A stretch of 64,000 bases of DNA from an uncultured Clostridia bacterium. Its GTDB lineage: Bacteria; Bacillota; Clostridia; Oscillospirales; Acutalibacteraceae. The DNA lies in contig CALWJA010000063.1 of the NCBI GenBank assembly GCA_944380875.1, forward strand, positions 1 to 64,000. Reading direction: 5' to 3'. The notes beneath the pieces are model-generated. The model worked only from the letters and a program-made list of their open reading frames with translations. It did no database searches and was not told the origin of the DNA. Below, one piece after another: positions 23,536 through 32,562 of the stretch. Every line of letters starts with the position of its first letter. The first letter of the stretch is position 1. The position numbers and the translations under genes are program-made.

Positions 23536-24971
23536 TATTGTCTCCCTCCCGTCTTGGTTTCCCCTGTGATAATATACATGCCTTCCCTATCCTGCATAAC
23601 GGAAGCCTGGGGAACATGCAGCTCCCTGGAGATAATTTCCTGCACCCTGGGGCCGCAGAAACCACCCTGGCAGCGTCCCATGCCGGAACCGCAGCGGCGC
23701 TTAACACCGTCTATAGAGCAGGGCGGCAAAGGCCTGTGCAGGGCGTCCACAATTTCACCCTCCGTGATCGTTTCGCAGCGGCAAATGATTTTTCCGTAGA
23801 GGGGGTTCTTCCGGATTGCCTCTGCCCTTTCCGCATGGGACAAATGCTTGAAACGAAGAACCTTCCGGCTGTCGTCAAAATCCGTTTTCTCCGTCAGGGA
23901 AAGTCCGCCGGCTTCCAGCATTTTCACCATATCCCTGGCGATAGCCGGGGCGGAAGTGAGGCCGGGGGATTTGATTCCCGCTATGCGGAAGAATCCCTTT
24001 ACCTCTGTCTCTCCAATAATGAAATCATCAATCTCCGTGTTGGCTCGCAGCCCGCTGAAATTCCGGATGGAATCCCGGTAATTAATGTTGGGGACGGAAA
24101 TAGCCGCCATTTTTTTAACAAAATCCATACCTTCGGCAGTAGTTCCCAAATCGCCCCGTTCGGCAGGTTCCGCATTGGGGCCTACAATCAGGTTGCCATG
24201 AACAGTGGGAGACACAAGAACACCCTTGCCCAGTTTGGAGGGGCATTGGAAAATTACATGGTTTACCAGTTCCCCCTGGCTTTTGTCCAGAAGATAGTAC
24301 TGCCCTTTTCCGGGCGTAACAGTAAAAGTATGGGGGCAAAGCATATCGTTAATAAGATCGCAGTTCACCCCGGCGGCATTGACCACATAACGGGCCTCAA
24401 TGGGTTCTCCGTTTGTCTCAATACTAAATCCGCCGTCTGTTTTGCGGATGCCGGTGACTTCCGTATTCAAAAGCATCTTGGCTCCGTTTTTCACGGCAGT
24501 TTCCGCCTGGGCGATGGCCAGCTCCCAAGGGCTTATAATGCCTGCGGATGGAGCATACAGGGCAGATTTTACTTCCCGGCTCACATTGGGCTCCATAGAA
24601 AAGACTTCTTCTGCTGTAAGGATCCGCAGCCCCGGCACCCCATTTTCTGTGCCTCTGCGGAACAATTCCTTAACCAGTTCTTCCTGTTCCTCATCAAAAG
24701 CCAGAACAAGAGAACCGATCTGCTTATAGGGGATATCCAGCTTCCCGCAAAGCTCCTTGATAATGGCATTTCCTTCCACATTGTAGCGCGCCATCTTGGT
24801 GCCCGGTTCCGGGTCGTATCCGGCGTGCACGATAGCGCTGTTAGCCTTTGTAGTGCCTACCGAAACATCGTTTTCCTTCTCCAGCAGAACAACGTCCACA
24901 TCATACCGGCTCAGTTCATACAAGAGCGAGCAGCCACAGACACCGCCGCCGATGATTGCAACATCAACCAT
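23535..24971 (-). CDS. glpA: FAD-dependent glycerol-3-phosphate dehydrogenase, GlpA type with BFD-like [2Fe-2S] domain
   Basis: 478 residues from ATG 24971 (CAGGAGGTTTTGAA upstream; the frame opens further up but without a site). N-terminal FAD motif VDVAIIGGGVCGCSLLYELS, then the DAO fold with TTKANSAIVHAGYDPEPGTK, YVVNAAGVN, and GIKSPGLTSAPAIARDMV. The C terminus has a BFD-type cysteine cluster (CRCE...C...C) as in anaerobic GlpA. Oxidises glycerol-3-phosphate to dihydroxyacetone phosphate. Transcribed after a leader holding a terminator (25096-25143), next to glpP. Confidence 0.88.
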   Translation of the reverse strand: MVDVAIIGGGVCGCSLLYELSRYDVDVVLLEKENDVSVGTTKANSAIVHAGYDPEPGTKMARYNVEGNAIIKELCGKLDIPYKQIGSLVLAFDEEQEELVKELFRRGTENGVPGLRILTAEEVFSMEPNVSREVKSALYAPSAGIISPWELAIAQAETAVKNGAKMLLNTEVTGIRKTDGGFSIETNGEPIEARYVVNAAGVNCDLINDMLCPHTFTVTPGKGQYYLLDKSQGELVNHVIFQCPSKLGKGVLVSPTVHGNLIVGPNAEPAERGDLGTTAEGMDFVKKMAAISVPNINYRDSIRNFSGLRANTEIDDFIIGETEVKGFFRIAGIKSPGLTSAPAIARDMVKMLEAGGLSLTEKTDFDDSRKVLRFKHLSHAERAEAIRKNPLYGKIICRCETITEGEIVDALHRPLPPCSIDGVKRRCGSGMGRCQGGFCGPRVQEIISRELHVPQASVMQDREGMYIITGETKTGGRQ

Positions 24972-25274
24972 TTCAAAACCTCCTGATCTTTCCGCAGATA
25001 TACCCGCAGAAGCATTTGCCCTTCCCAACCCTGCGGAATCGCGCATACATTTTGCAGGCCGAATCCCGCCCAAAAACTTTGGGAGAACGCAAAAAAGCCA
25101 AGCAAAACCAAGCCTGCTTTCGCAGACTTTCTTTTGCTTGGCTCATTCTCTACAGCAAATATTCTGTTTTCTTTACTATAGCACAGTTAAAATCGGAATG
25201 CAAGGGCTCACCGCCGCTGCATCCTTTATTTTTCATTACTTTATTGCTTTGCTCCTTAAAAGCAACGGCTAATT
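24972..25274 (-). promoter_or_regulatory. Leader of the glpA operon with conditional-looking terminator
   Basis: About 300 nt between glpP and glpA. It contains a perfect 12-bp inverted repeat AGCCAAGCAAAA (25096-25107) / TTTTGCTTGGCT (25132-25143), with an inner CTGC/GCAG stem, followed on the minus strand by TTTTTT. The structure lies about 120 nt before the glpA ATG. In Bacillus subtilis GlpP with glycerol-3-phosphate prevents termination in the glpD leader. The same arrangement here is a strong inference. Confidence 0.7.
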
Positions 25275-25850
25275 TTACATAAACCAAACCTGAGGATTCG
25301 TGGTGGAGATGGCGCATGCGCCGGATCCCAGAGCCGCCATAATATCTTCCTTGTCGCTGATAAGCCCTCCGGCAATGACAGGCGTCTGGATCTCCCCGCA
25401 CACACGCCTGAAGATTTTCGGCATAGTTCCCGGCAGGATCTCAATAAAATCCGGCCTGGCCGCATATTCTCTGGGGCGCAGGACGCTTTCCAGCGCCATG
25501 GAATCAATCACAAAAAAGCGCTGTACTGCCAGAAGCCCCAATTCCTTTGCCCGCACAATAAGAGGCTGCCGGGTGCTGATAATTCCATCGGCTTTTGTGT
25601 TTTGTTTTATAAAATCCACCGATATTTCCCTGGGGCTCAGGCCCGCCACCAAATCAATATGAACCACTGCCATACGGCCGGCCTCTTTAATTCGGTCCAC
25701 AATATCCACAATGGTGCAGATGTTGCCAAATAAAACGAATATGACCTGTATATCGGATTGCAGGCTTTTTTCCAGCCCGTCCATATCCTTAACCGCAGCA
25801 ATTACAGGGCAGTCCTCCACAATTTTGCGGAACAAATCCTTTTCTTTCAT
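25275..25850 (-). CDS. glpP: Glycerol-3-phosphate responsive antiterminator GlpP
   Basis: 191 residues of the GlpP family (TIM-barrel-like fold). Diagnostic stretches: DCPVIAAVKDMDGLEKSL, VIFVLFGNICTIVDIVDRIK, VHIDLVAGLSPREISVDFIK, GIISTRQPLIVRAKELG and IAGGLISDKEDIMAALGSGA. With bound glycerol-3-phosphate GlpP binds the glpD mRNA leader, prevents termination and stabilises the message. Located between divergent glpK and downstream glpA leader. The likely target is the hairpin at 25096. Confidence 0.93.
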   Translation of the reverse strand: MKEKDLFRKIVEDCPVIAAVKDMDGLEKSLQSDIQVIFVLFGNICTIVDIVDRIKEAGRMAVVHIDLVAGLSPREISVDFIKQNTKADGIISTRQPLIVRAKELGLLAVQRFFVIDSMALESVLRPREYAARPDFIEILPGTMPKIFRRVCGEIQTPVIAGGLISDKEDIMAALGSGACAISTTNPQVWFM

Positions 25851-25996
25851 TGTATTTGCTCCCTCCCGCCTTTTCCGTGCCTGCTAAACATAGAAATAGA
25901 ATACAATGTAAGTATACGGTATTCCAAAGAAGGTAGCAAGAAAATATATGTTAAAAACCATGTAAAAAAACGTTCATTCTGTTTTCTTTTCGCTGC

Positions 25997-26025
25997 TTGA
26001 CTCCAATTTACTCCTGTGTTAGCAT
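25997..26025 (+). promoter_or_regulatory. Probable glpK promoter
   Basis: TTGACT (25997-26002), 17-nt spacer, TAGCAT (26020-26025), about 120 nt upstream of the glpK ATG. It leaves an untranslated leader holding the hairpin described next. Confidence 0.5.
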
Positions 26026-26051
26026 AATTTTATATATTCTGCACATAGGAA

Positions 26052-26131
26052 AAAGAGACTTTATGGGATCGCGAATTTTGCTTCTGCACAAGGTGAAGAT
26101 ATGAAAACGTGCGAAACCCCGCAGTCTCTTT
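26052..26131 (+). promoter_or_regulatory. Long-range hairpin in the glpK leader
   Basis: Perfect 9-bp arms AAAGAGACT (26052-26060) and AGTCTCTTT (26123-26131) enclose 62 nt; the 3' arm ends 3 nt before the AAGGAGG ribosome binding site. No T run follows, so it is not a classical terminator. It may hide the ribosome binding site or serve as a GlpP or other target. The enclosed segment (CTTC...GAAG) can form a smaller stem. Confidence 0.5.
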
Positions 26132-26146
26132 AGAAGGAGGAGTACC

Positions 26147-27676
26147 ATGTCTGCAACAGGCGCACAAGCATTCCAAAGGGAATCAGAGAAAAAATACATA
26201 CTTGCACTGGACCAGGGCACTACCAGTTCCCGGTGTATCCTGTTCGACAGGGAACAAAATATCATGTCCCTGGCGCAAAAGGAGTTTCCCCAGATCTATC
26301 CGAAGGCTGGCTGGGTGGAGCACAACCCTACCGATATTTATGTAACCCAATACGGCGTTCTTATAGAAGCCCTCACCAAGATGAATGTTTCCCCATCGGA
26401 GATTGCGGGAATTGGCATTACAAACCAGCGGGAAACCACCATTGTCTGGGATAAGGAAACGGGTCTGCCCGTTTATAACGGAATCGTGTGGCAGTGCCGC
26501 CGCACGGCGGAGCTCTGTGAGGAACTGATGAAAGACAAAGAACTTACGGAATATATCCGAAGTGCTACCGGCCTCTTGATCGACGCCTACTTCTCCGCCA
26601 CGAAAATTCTCTGGATACTGGAAAACGTAGAAGGCGCCCGGGAAAAGGCAGAAAAAGGGCAGCTTCTCTTCGGGACAGTGGATACCTGGCTGATCTGGAA
26701 GCTGACAGGCGGAAAGGTGCATGTAACGGATTATACAAACGCATCCCGCACTATGCTTTTTAATATCCATACCCTCTCCTGGGATACGCGTATTCTGGAA
26801 GCCCTGGGCATTCCCTCCTGTATGCTTCCTACAGTAAAAAGCTGTTCGGAAATTTACGGATATACTAATATAGGCGGCGCCGAAATTCCCATCTGCGGCA
26901 TAGCGGGCGATCAGCAGGCCGCCCTCTTTGGGCAGACCTGTTTTCGCCGGGGAGATGTAAAGAATACATACGGAACAGGAAATTTCATTCTTATGAATAC
27001 GGGGGATACCCCTGTAAACAGCAAAAACGGCCTGCTCACCACCATTGCCTACGGCATAGACGGGAAAGTGACCTATGCCCTGGAAGGAAGCGTATTCGTA
27101 GGCGGCGCTGTTCTGCAGTGGCTGCGGGATGAAATGCGGTTTTATTCTTCCGCACCGGATGCAGATTATTTCGGCGGCAAAGTAAAGGATACGGAAGGGG
27201 TCTATTTTGTCCCCGCCTTTACAGGTTTGGGGGCTCCCCACTGGGATATGTACGCCCGGGGAAGCATCTTCGGGCTCACAAGAGGCACCAGCCGAAACCA
27301 CATTATCCGCGCCGCTCTGGATGCTATCGCTTACCAAAGCAAGGATGTAATTGATGCTATGATGGCGGATACCAGCCTTGCCATTCGGGAAATAAAGGTG
27401 GATGGAGGTGCCAGTGTCAGCGATATTATTATGCAGTTCCAGGCAGATATCACCCAAAAGCGTCTGCGCCGACCCATTATCCGGGAAACCACCGCCCTGG
27501 GTGCCGCCTATCTGGCCGGTCTGGCTGTGGGCTTCTGGAAGGATACCCAGGAAATTGAAAAGCACTGGCGCATCGATAAAGTCTACGAACCCCAGATGGA
27601 AGAAGAACAGCGGGAAAAACTCTTACGGGGATGGAAAAACGCCGTGGCCTGTGCCCGCATGTTCCGCGCGGAGTAA
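26147..27676 (+). CDS. glpK: Glycerol kinase
   Basis: 509 residues, normal length. FGGY family, N-terminal phosphate loop [53 protein letters not shown] and the glycerol/ATP site [25 protein letters not shown]. Phosphorylates glycerol to glycerol-3-phosphate, the substrate of the divergent oxidoreductase trio and the ligand of GlpP. AAGGAGGAGTACC precedes the ATG. No glpF is in the window. A long antisense open frame covers this gene and is a shadow. Confidence 0.97.
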   Translation: MSATGAQAFQRESEKKYILALDQGTTSSRCILFDREQNIMSLAQKEFPQIYPKAGWVEHNPTDIYVTQYGVLIEALTKMNVSPSEIAGIGITNQRETTIVWDKETGLPVYNGIVWQCRRTAELCEELMKDKELTEYIRSATGLLIDAYFSATKILWILENVEGAREKAEKGQLLFGTVDTWLIWKLTGGKVHVTDYTNASRTMLFNIHTLSWDTRILEALGIPSCMLPTVKSCSEIYGYTNIGGAEIPICGIAGDQQAALFGQTCFRRGDVKNTYGTGNFILMNTGDTPVNSKNGLLTTIAYGIDGKVTYALEGSVFVGGAVLQWLRDEMRFYSSAPDADYFGGKVKDTEGVYFVPAFTGLGAPHWDMYARGSIFGLTRGTSRNHIIRAALDAIAYQSKDVIDAMMADTSLAIREIKVDGGASVSDIIMQFQADITQKRLRRPIIRETTALGAAYLAGLAVGFWKDTQEIEKHWRIDKVYEPQMEEEQREKLLRGWKNAVACARMFRAE

Positions 27677-27817
27677 GAAAGAGAATGAAATATACCGGGC
27701 CGGCAGCCAGTTATAACGGTATTTAAAAAATGATTGCCTGTTACAGACGTGTATAAAGCCGAAATCCTGGTATTTCATATTTCCTGCTATTCTATTTAAG
27801 GAAAGGAGCTGCCCACT

Positions 27818-28621
27818 TTGGACGATTCCAGAGAACCTCTTCTCATCCCTTCCGAAAAGGAAATCCCTCTGGCAGGAGGACGGGTCACCCAAGGTGTAGT
27901 TCGGGTAGGCGATACTGTCCGCAGACCGGTGAACCCCCGTTCCACTTTTATTCATTCCGTCCTTCTCCATCTGGAAAAGAAAGGCGTATCCGGTGTTCCC
28001 CGGTATTTGGGGCAGGATGAAAAGGGCCGGGAATCCATAACATTCCTTCCCGGCGTCTGTCCGGATGACCTGGGGGAGTTTACCGATCAGCAGATCGGGG
28101 CGGCTATGGAAATTGTCCGCCGCTGCCATGACGCCCTTCTGGATTTTCCCGCCTGCAAAGAGCATGAAACCGTTACCGTGTGCCACAACGATCTTTCCCC
28201 CTGCAACTTCCTGTTTACCGAAGGAATCCCCACTGGCCTCATCGATTGGGACGCAGCCGGTCTTGGCTCGCCTCTGGACGATCTGGCCTATGCTGCCTGG
28301 ATGTGGCTGGATGTGGGCAACGAGGAACACGATCCCAAAATTGTGGGAAGCCGCATGGAACAGATGCTGGAAGCATATAAAGAGGCGGGGAACTCTGCCA
28401 TATTCCCCAGCCTTCCGGCATACGGAGATTTTCTCAGCCGTATTGGACAGCAGATGGAAAGGGTGGGCAAAAGTGTATTTCCATCGGAAGAACAGACTAT
28501 GGCCACCCGCCAATGGACTGTCAAATGTAGAAATTGGCTGCTTACCAATTGGAATACCCTTATTTTAGGCATGGAGCAAAAACGGGAACCTTCTCTTTCC
28601 TATTTGAAGGAGAAAAAATAA
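27818..28621 (+). CDS. Aminoglycoside-phosphotransferase-fold kinase (APH family)
   Basis: 267 residues, TTG start with AAAGGAG 9 nt upstream. APH/choline kinase-like fold: Brenner motif CHNDLSPCN (Asp125) and the metal-binding DWD (Asp143-Asp145) in LIDWDAAGLGSPLDDLAYAA. The N-terminal ATP-binding part is short, without an obvious G loop. Such enzymes phosphorylate small hydroxylated substrates; resistance should not be assumed. Downstream of glpK in the same direction, separated by 140 nt with its own ribosome binding site, possibly co-transcribed. Confidence 0.8.
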   Translation: MDDSREPLLIPSEKEIPLAGGRVTQGVVRVGDTVRRPVNPRSTFIHSVLLHLEKKGVSGVPRYLGQDEKGRESITFLPGVCPDDLGEFTDQQIGAAMEIVRRCHDALLDFPACKEHETVTVCHNDLSPCNFLFTEGIPTGLIDWDAAGLGSPLDDLAYAAWMWLDVGNEEHDPKIVGSRMEQMLEAYKEAGNSAIFPSLPAYGDFLSRIGQQMERVGKSVFPSEEQTMATRQWTVKCRNWLLTNWNTLILGMEQKREPSLSYLKEKK

Positions 28622-28650
28622 CCTCTCCGGTTCCAGAAACAAACCTGCAA

Positions 28651-28688
28651 AAAAACCATCCCCGGCACACTGCCTGAGGATGGTTTTT
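28651..28688. terminator. Bidirectional terminator between convergent kinase and serine hydrolase genes
   Basis: Perfect 11-bp inverted repeat AAAAACCATCC / GGATGGTTTTT with a 16-nt loop. Confidence 0.8.
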
Positions 28689-28704
28689 CTTATCTGTTTC
28701 TATA

Positions 28705-30594
28705 TTATTCTTGGGAAGGCAATGGAGCGGGGCCGGGGGTTTCCACAGGGATACCGGCCTCCTGTTCAGATTTTTCCGATACCGGGTTGGAAGGCTCTTC
28801 AATAAGACTCCCTTTCAGCTTGGGTTCAAACAAGCGGTGGACTCCGTTCCGTATTTTTTCTCTGAGAGCCGCCTGGTTTGCGTCCTCCCCTGTAAATAAA
28901 TCGGAAAGCATCTTTCCTGCCACAGCCGCATCCGGTGTCTCCCGAAAACGAAGAAGGACACAGCCTTCCCCATTTCTTTCATCGTCTTCATAAAAAATGT
29001 ATTTTAACTCCTGGGTGCTGGGCGTTTCCAAATAGCTGAGACTGATCTTCAAAACAAGCCTGTGGTCCTCATCCAGAGCCAACCGCGCCGATCCCCCTAC
29101 CCAGAAGGGCTCCCCGTTGAGCGTTAGGGAAAATGTCCGCGGAGTGCCGTCCAAACCCGCAATTACATGTGCCTTTTCCCCGGCTGGGCCGAGAAACTGT
29201 ATCTTCACTTCTTCCCGATCCATGTGGAATTCCATTTCCGAAGGAGTAAAGGGGAAATTGTTTGTCAGGCAGGAGATCAGCATGGGAAGAAGGGAAGCCA
29301 CCATACCGGAAGGCTTTTCCAAACGGTACCGCTTCCCATCCAATCGCTGGATTCCTTGCTCCAAGGCCTGATTGCGGGAATCAAAAAAGAGTTTTTCTCT
29401 GAGAGTCAGCTTATCCCCTGCGGGTTTGCCGTATTCCGGAAAAGCTGCTAGGGATTCCAAAACCTTCCGAAGGGAACGGTGTGCCCCAGGTTTGGCCGCA
29501 ATGGGGCTTTCCCCGTATCGCGGCGCGGCCTCCCCAAAATATCGGGCTGTAATTTTTGCAATACGATCCGTAAAAATCTCCTGGCTTCCGGCGGTTATGG
29601 CAATAACCATATCCTGCTGCGGCAGCACAACCACCCTTTGGCCGAACATGCCGCTGAACTGATACCCTGTTTTTTCAAAGCTCCAGAATTGATACCCATA
29701 GCCGTAGGCAATTCCGTCGCTTCCGGTGGGAATATGCCCGTCGGTAGCTTCTTCTATCCACCGGGCGGGAACAATCTGCCGCCGTTCTCCGTTTACATCC
29801 CATTGCCCTTTCTGCAGCATAAGCTGCCCCAGTCTTGCCATATCCAAAGGAGTAAGATACAGACCCCATCCTCCTTTTTCAATGCCCATGGGGCAAGTCT
29901 CCCAATAGGGGGGCTTCATGCCCAAAGGCGTATACAGCCGGGGCGTCAGGTATTCTGTAAGGGACATTCCTGTTACCTTCCGCAAAATAGCGCTGAGCAT
30001 ATATGTGTTCATGCTGTTATAAGAAAAACGGGATCCCGGCTCAAAGGCACAGTCCCCCATAAGAAACCCTCGGATCCAGTCCTTTTCCGCAACACTTCCC
30101 GCCTCTGCGAAAACAGCGCCGCTGGTCATAGTAAGAAGATGGCGAAGCGTCACTTCCCCCATCCGGGAACTTCTAAACGGGGCGGGTTTATAGGGATAGT
30201 AGGAAACCAGCCGGTCGTCTTCGGAAAGAAGTCCTTCTTCCTTGGCAATCCCAAAAGCAAGGCTCACTACGCTTTTGGAAAAGGAATACATGGCATGGGG
30301 CAGCTGATAGGTATAAGGAGCCCAGTCTCCCCGGGCAATCAGCTTTCCATGGCGAAGAATCAAAACACTGTGGGGGTGTGCGTCTTTTTCTTCATCCAAT
30401 TCACGAAAATATTTTTCAATCACAACGGAAGGGATTCCTTCCTTTTCCGGAGTGGAAGCTAAAAATCCTGTTTCCTCCACGGGAAAAGCCGGGGGTTTCT
30501 GGGGAATAAAGGGGTAAGGGCACATATGGCTTACATCCCCGCGCAAAAATTTGCGGAACATATCCATGTTTTTCATCTGGCCGATCAGATCCAT
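28705..30594 (-). CDS. Serine hydrolase of the beta-lactamase/class C-like esterase family
   Basis: 629 residues. The catalytic domain (about 50-370) shows the SxxK motif as SFSK in YSFSKSVVSLAFG, the YxN-type FSYNSMNTYM, and a late glycine-rich element (GMFGQRVVVLPQ). No signal peptide or membrane anchor, so it is probably cytoplasmic. C-terminal 250 residues form a beta-rich accessory domain (about 400-560) seen in other Firmicutes 'serine hydrolase' proteins. A Pro/Glu-rich tail ends it. AAAAGGAGGAAGG precedes ATG 30594. Substrate unknown. Confidence 0.8.
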   Translation of the reverse strand: MDLIGQMKNMDMFRKFLRGDVSHMCPYPFIPQKPPAFPVEETGFLASTPEKEGIPSVVIEKYFRELDEEKDAHPHSVLILRHGKLIARGDWAPYTYQLPHAMYSFSKSVVSLAFGIAKEEGLLSEDDRLVSYYPYKPAPFRSSRMGEVTLRHLLTMTSGAVFAEAGSVAEKDWIRGFLMGDCAFEPGSRFSYNSMNTYMLSAILRKVTGMSLTEYLTPRLYTPLGMKPPYWETCPMGIEKGGWGLYLTPLDMARLGQLMLQKGQWDVNGERRQIVPARWIEEATDGHIPTGSDGIAYGYGYQFWSFEKTGYQFSGMFGQRVVVLPQQDMVIAITAGSQEIFTDRIAKITARYFGEAAPRYGESPIAAKPGAHRSLRKVLESLAAFPEYGKPAGDKLTLREKLFFDSRNQALEQGIQRLDGKRYRLEKPSGMVASLLPMLISCLTNNFPFTPSEMEFHMDREEVKIQFLGPAGEKAHVIAGLDGTPRTFSLTLNGEPFWVGGSARLALDEDHRLVLKISLSYLETPSTQELKYIFYEDDERNGEGCVLLRFRETPDAAVAGKMLSDLFTGEDANQAALREKIRNGVHRLFEPKLKGSLIEEPSNPVSEKSEQEAGIPVETPGPAPLPSQE

Positions 30595-30756
30595 TTCCCT
30601 TCCTCCTTTTTATACGGGTAAATTTTCTGCTTTTCCCATCCGAATTTACTTTTTCACTTCAAATCATACAATTATATAGAGAAAATACAAACTAAATATT
30701 GCCTTTGAACCGCCCGGCTATACAGCGGCGCAATGCAAAGAGCCCTTATTTTCCCT

Positions 30757-31362
30757 TTATTTGAGCTTTTCTGCCGGTATATTTCCTTCCTTATGATGAA
30801 AAAAAGCTTGCAGTCCTTTTCTTTCTTTTTCAGAATCCAGGGCAGCGTCTTTCTCCTCTTCATACGGCAGGGAAAACTTTTCTGCTATGCGCAAAAAAGC
30901 CTCCTTTAGCATACCCTGTGCTTCTTCTTCCTCATCGGGAAGAATACAAATAATTTTTTCCCTGCTTTCCGGAAGATATCCCCGCAGCTGTTTGCCTGAA
31001 AGGGTTAAGATGGTTTCCGGTTCCCCTTCTGGAGTAAGGGAAGCCCTCATGGCTCTGAAAATAGGCTCTGCAGCTTCCGGCCTGCCACCTAAGGCACCGC
31101 TGACTACAAAAACACACCGGCTGCTTTCCAGCAAATGGTTCAGCATTCCCAGCAGTTCCTTTTCTTCCTGTATGGCCAATGCTCCGGAAAGGGTTCCCCC
31201 TATCCGGAGCAGCATGGTATGAATTCTGTCTTCCATAGCGGCCGTACCGCCTGCACGGTAAAACAAAATACCGGCGCTAAGAGAGGGAGATTCCTCCGGC
31301 CGCCCTTTTTTGTATTCCTCAATCGTATTCGGAACGATTGAAGAAATCTTTCCGTTTTCCAT
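30757..31362 (-). CDS. Small protein with a degenerate MoCF/CinA-N-like domain
   Basis: 201 residues, ATG overlapping the sortase stop (TAATG). Residues about 80-170 resemble the MoaB/CinA molybdopterin-binding fold in order and spacing: CVFVVSGALGGRPEAAEPIF corresponds to CinA LVVTTGGLGPTGDDL, and KIICILPDEEEEAQGMLKEA to CinA LVMMFPGPPSELIPMLK. The catalytic-type GD and PGPP motifs are lost. Whether this is real homology needs profile comparison. An intact cinA lies two genes upstream in the same direction, suggesting duplication and decay of function or a related regulatory role. Confidence 0.55.
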   Translation of the reverse strand: MENGKISSIVPNTIEEYKKGRPEESPSLSAGILFYRAGGTAAMEDRIHTMLLRIGGTLSGALAIQEEKELLGMLNHLLESSRCVFVVSGALGGRPEAAEPIFRAMRASLTPEGEPETILTLSGKQLRGYLPESREKIICILPDEEEEAQGMLKEAFLRIAEKFSLPYEEEKDAALDSEKERKGLQAFFHHKEGNIPAEKLK

Positions 31363-32492
31363 TATTCCACCGCCCAGCTCAAAAGGCCCTGCTCTTTCGC
31401 TTCTTCATAGGTTTCCGGCCAATCCGGCAAAGAAAGTCCCCTATCCTTCCGGTAGTTTTCCGGGAAAACTGTTTTGCTGCTGTATGCCGCTTTGGAAGTC
31501 TCCACCTTGTCCGATTCCCCTTCCCGCACCTTTCTGGCAGCCACTACCAATCTGTAGTCGTCATATTCATAGGAACAGGTGGAAAGCAGAAGAAGCTGAT
31601 CTTCCGGTCCAAAATCCACCGGTATATCAAACAGGGAACGGATCCGGATCTGATAGACAAAATTCATAAAATCGCTGTCGTCCTGAAAATTGACCCGCAT
31701 ATAATTAAACGGTTCCCCATGTTCCGCATCCGTATTGGCAAGGAATACAGAAACGATTTTCCACTGGTTTTCGTCTTCAATGGTATCGAAAGTAAACACC
31801 GGCGAACTCTTATAAAAATCCAGGCTCTTATAATCCAGAAGATCGGTAAACATAAGACCGGAATTCAGCGAATGGCCAAATAGAATCATGGAACGGCTCT
31901 GCAAAGTACATCTGGAATCCAGGAAAATGCTGCCGGCAAAAGAATATTCCTTTTTATAGTTTTGGTATAAATAATATTCCGGATAGCTTTCGGAGGACTG
32001 CAGAACGGGAAGATCAATCACCGTATTGGGCACAGTGATCCAGCCGATAATATCCGGATTGATCTCCTGCAGCTTGGCTATCTTTACAAGATTTCCTTCC
32101 TCATCCTTTTCTGGTTCCTCTGTTTCTCCCTCCTGGGATTGTGAACCCGTTTCGGAACCGGAATCCACGGAATGATAGATAGCCGCAAGCTCATCGTTGT
32201 CTTTTGTAACTGTTCCCGGCTTCAATACATAATCATTCAGCAAAATACCGCCGCATGTGAGGAACACCGCAAGGCAGATTAGAAAAAGAGATTTCAGGAC
32301 ACCCTCCCGAACTGTATCCCCCTTCCAGGGAATAAACGCAGCTAGAAAACACCGTTTCGGTTTTTCCACGGCGGTTTCTTTTTCCTCTATAGGCGGGCAG
32401 TATTGCTCGTCCTTCTGCTTTTTTCGGCTCCGTCTTCTGTGTTTTGGAGCTCGTTCCTGTTTTAAAGTCTGCTTGATATCCTTATCGTCCAT
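31362..32492 (-). CDS. Class B sortase
   Basis: 376 residues. A charged cytoplasmic N terminus, one membrane segment (about 67-85), an acidic spacer, then the sortase domain. Catalytic residues: His207 in FGHSL, Cys306 in STCSYEY and Arg314 in DDYRLVVAAR. The N-terminal NPDIIGWITVPNTVIDLPVL block and the long helix insert are class B features. No substrate with an obvious sorting signal is in the window, so it is an orphan here. AAGGAGGGATCCC precedes the ATG. Class B enzymes anchor haem proteins or pilus subunits. Confidence 0.9.
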   Translation of the reverse strand: MDDKDIKQTLKQERAPKHRRRSRKKQKDEQYCPPIEEKETAVEKPKRCFLAAFIPWKGDTVREGVLKSLFLICLAVFLTCGGILLNDYVLKPGTVTKDNDELAAIYHSVDSGSETGSQSQEGETEEPEKDEEGNLVKIAKLQEINPDIIGWITVPNTVIDLPVLQSSESYPEYYLYQNYKKEYSFAGSIFLDSRCTLQSRSMILFGHSLNSGLMFTDLLDYKSLDFYKSSPVFTFDTIEDENQWKIVSVFLANTDAEHGEPFNYMRVNFQDDSDFMNFVYQIRIRSLFDIPVDFGPEDQLLLLSTCSYEYDDYRLVVAARKVREGESDKVETSKAAYSSKTVFPENYRKDRGLSLPDWPETYEEAKEQGLLSWAVE

Positions 32493-32562
32493 TGGGATCC
32501 CTCCTTGTCCATGCGTATACGGATGAGGTGTTCGTCATCTACGTGTATATTCTTTTTTGTGT

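Noticed and set aside
26183..27565. 460-residue open frame antisense to glpK
   Set aside because: Shadow of the glpK codon pattern, no ribosome binding site, low-complexity sequence.
27818..28621. Antibiotic resistance phosphotransferase
   Set aside because: Only the generic APH fold can be supported; no residues specific for aminoglycoside subfamilies, and many housekeeping kinases share the motifs.
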